A DNA stretch of 6,842 nt from an uncultured Coriobacteriales bacterium (GTDB taxonomy: Bacteria > Actinomycetota > Coriobacteriia > Coriobacteriales > Atopobiaceae): positions 1 to 6,842 of the forward strand of contig CAMZCV010000051.1 of the NCBI GenBank assembly GCA_947305035.1. Direction: 5' to 3'. Position numbers and translations under genes: made by a program. How positions within the stretch are numbered: position 1 is the stretch's first letter; the number at the start of each line of letters is the position of its first letter. This document shows, in pieces, positions 5,820 through 6,842 of this stretch. Below the pieces are notes generated by a model. It worked only from the letters and a program-made list of their open reading frames with translations. It was not told the origin of the DNA and searched no databases.

Positions 5820-5824
5820 AAGGA
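5820..5824 (+). promoter_or_regulatory. Ribosome binding site of lysC
   Basis: AAGGA sits in the purine-rich 19-base gap after the hom stop, 7 bases before the ATG. No promoter or terminator is visible in this gap, supporting hom-lysC co-transcription. Confidence 0.75.
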
Positions 5825-5831
5825 ACGATAG

Positions 5832-6842
5832 ATGATCAAGATCTGCAAATTCGGCGGCTCCAGCGTTGCGTCGGCGGACCAGTTCCGTCGCGTCAAGGAG
5901 ATCGTCGAGTCCGACCGCGACCGCCGCTTCATCGTGGTCTCGGCCGTTGGAAAGCGCGTGTCGACCGACAACAAGATCACCGACCTGCTTCTGCTCGTCA
6001 ACGCGCACGTCAAATACCACGTGGACTGCTCGCCGCTGCTCGCCGACATCAAGGCCCGCTTCGTCGAGATCGCCGACGAGCTCGGGGTCACGTGGCCCGT
6101 TGCCGAGAAGTTCGACTTGTTCGCCGCCAATATCACCAAGCACTCGCCCGAGTATATCGTCAGCCGCGGCGAGTGGTTCACCGCCCACATCATGGCCGAC
6201 TTCCTGGGCTATCCCTTCGTCGACGCTGCCGACGTGATGGTGTTCCACCACAACGGCACCGTGGACCTCGAGCGCACCTCCGTGCGCCTGAAGGACGCCG
6301 TCCAGCGCAAGGGCTCCTTCGTGTTCCCCGGCTTCTACGGCGCCACCGTGGAGGGCTCCATCAAGCTCTTCCAGCGTGGCGGCGGCGACATCACCGGCGC
6401 CATTCTCGCGCGTTGCCTGGATGCGGGCCTGTACGAGAACTGGACCGACGTCTCGGGCTTCCTCTCCGCAGATCCGCGCATCATCGACAACCCGCGCTCC
6501 ATCCACCGCATCACCTTCGACGAGATGCGCGAGCTTTCGTACATGGGAGCCTCGGTGCTGCAGGAGGAGGCCATCTTCCCCGTGCGCGAGGCGAACATCC
6601 CCATCCAGATCAAGAACACCAACCATCCCGAGGCAGAGGGAACAATCATCAGCGAGACCGCTGCCGCCGGTGTGGACGAGCACCTCATCACGGGCATCGC
6701 GGGCAAGCGCGACTTCCTCACGGTGCACATCCAGAAGGCCCATATGTCCAACTCCGTGGGCATCGTGCGCAAGACGCTCTCGATCTTCGAGCGCTACGGC
6801 GTCTCCATCGAGCACATCCCCACGGGCATCGATTCGTTCGGC
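5832..6842 (+). CDS. lysC: Aspartate kinase, monofunctional ACT-containing type (3' truncated)
   Basis: It phosphorylates L-aspartate to aspartyl phosphate, the entry step to lysine, threonine and methionine. The window holds 337 residues with no stop; the family is about 440-460 long, so some 100-120 residues are missing. The frame gives KFGGSS (6-11), SRGEWF (111-116), the ATP/aspartate-site motif RGGGDITGAI (182-191), WTDVSGFLSADPR (204-216) and ELSYMGASVLQEEA (234-247). A first ACT region follows from about residue 285 (ITGIAGKRDFL, then SIEHIPTGIDS), the typical site of allosteric feedback. This layout resembles the Bacillus YclM/clostridial class more than the actinobacterial LysC-alpha/beta class. 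ATG 5832 has AAGGA at 5820-5824, 7 bases upstream. Odd point: GGGD where GGSD is usual. The symbol lysC is generic; thrD/yclM-like would fit equally well. Confidence 0.95.
   Translation, partial: MIKICKFGGSSVASADQFRRVKEIVESDRDRRFIVVSAVGKRVSTDNKITDLLLLVNAHVKYHVDCSPLLADIKARFVEIADELGVTWPVAEKFDLFAANITKHSPEYIVSRGEWFTAHIMADFLGYPFVDAADVMVFHHNGTVDLERTSVRLKDAVQRKGSFVFPGFYGATVEGSIKLFQRGGGDITGAILARCLDAGLYENWTDVSGFLSADPRIIDNPRSIHRITFDEMRELSYMGASVLQEEAIFPVREANIPIQIKNTNHPEAEGTIISETAAAGVDEHLITGIAGKRDFLTVHIQKAHMSNSVGIVRKTLSIFERYGVSIEHIPTGIDSFG

Noticed and set aside
5012..6815. Long minus-strand open frames opposite hom and lysC (393 and 340 codons).
   Set aside because: They mirror clearly identified plus-strand enzymes, have repetitive Ala/Gly/Val/Asp/His composition and no recognisable domain.

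Overview
The window is a dense, high-GC chromosomal segment. Strong G/C preference at third codon positions, short gaps, ATGA/TTGA gene overlaps and a Firmicute-like monofunctional aspartokinase next to high-GC genes suggest an actinobacterium of the Coriobacteriia type (Collinsella/Olsenella-like gut lineages). That placement is inference from style and gene order; there is no rRNA or other phylogenetic marker here.

Layout. (1) 1-1408, plus strand: the 3' part of livG and complete livF, the two ATPases of a branched-chain amino acid (LIV/HAAT family) ABC importer, joined by a 4-base ATGA overlap. (2) 1409-1608: a 200-base gap between convergent genes, filled with inverted repeats. These are a small hairpin, a 7-bp hairpin, a 33-base dyad and a striking 76-base near-perfect palindrome (33-bp arms) that is itself built of smaller palindromes and reads as an intrinsic terminator from either side. 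(3) 4585-1609, minus strand: the operon thrC-thrB-thrH (threonine synthase, homoserine kinase, and ThrH-type phosphoserine phosphatase / homoserine phosphotransferase). All junctions are 4-base stop/start overlaps. (4) 4586-4690: a 105-base divergent promoter region. (5) 4691-6842, plus strand: hom (homoserine dehydrogenase without a normal ACT domain) and lysC (aspartokinase, cut by the window end within its ACT region).

How it works together. The divergon encodes most of the aspartate-to-threonine route: LysC phosphorylates aspartate, Hom makes homoserine, ThrB makes O-phosphohomoserine and ThrC converts it to threonine. Only aspartate-semialdehyde dehydrogenase (asd) is absent from the window. 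ThrH gives a possible second route to phosphohomoserine, using phosphoserine as phosphate donor, or serves serine synthesis. With LivGF alongside, the region is devoted to amino acid supply.

The genes are recognisable families. The points most worth a second look are the composite palindrome at 1527-1602, its companion dyad at 1481-1513, the presence of thrH inside the thr operon, and the shortened C-terminus of Hom. I see no sign of a defence system, phage, CRISPR array or wholly new system.
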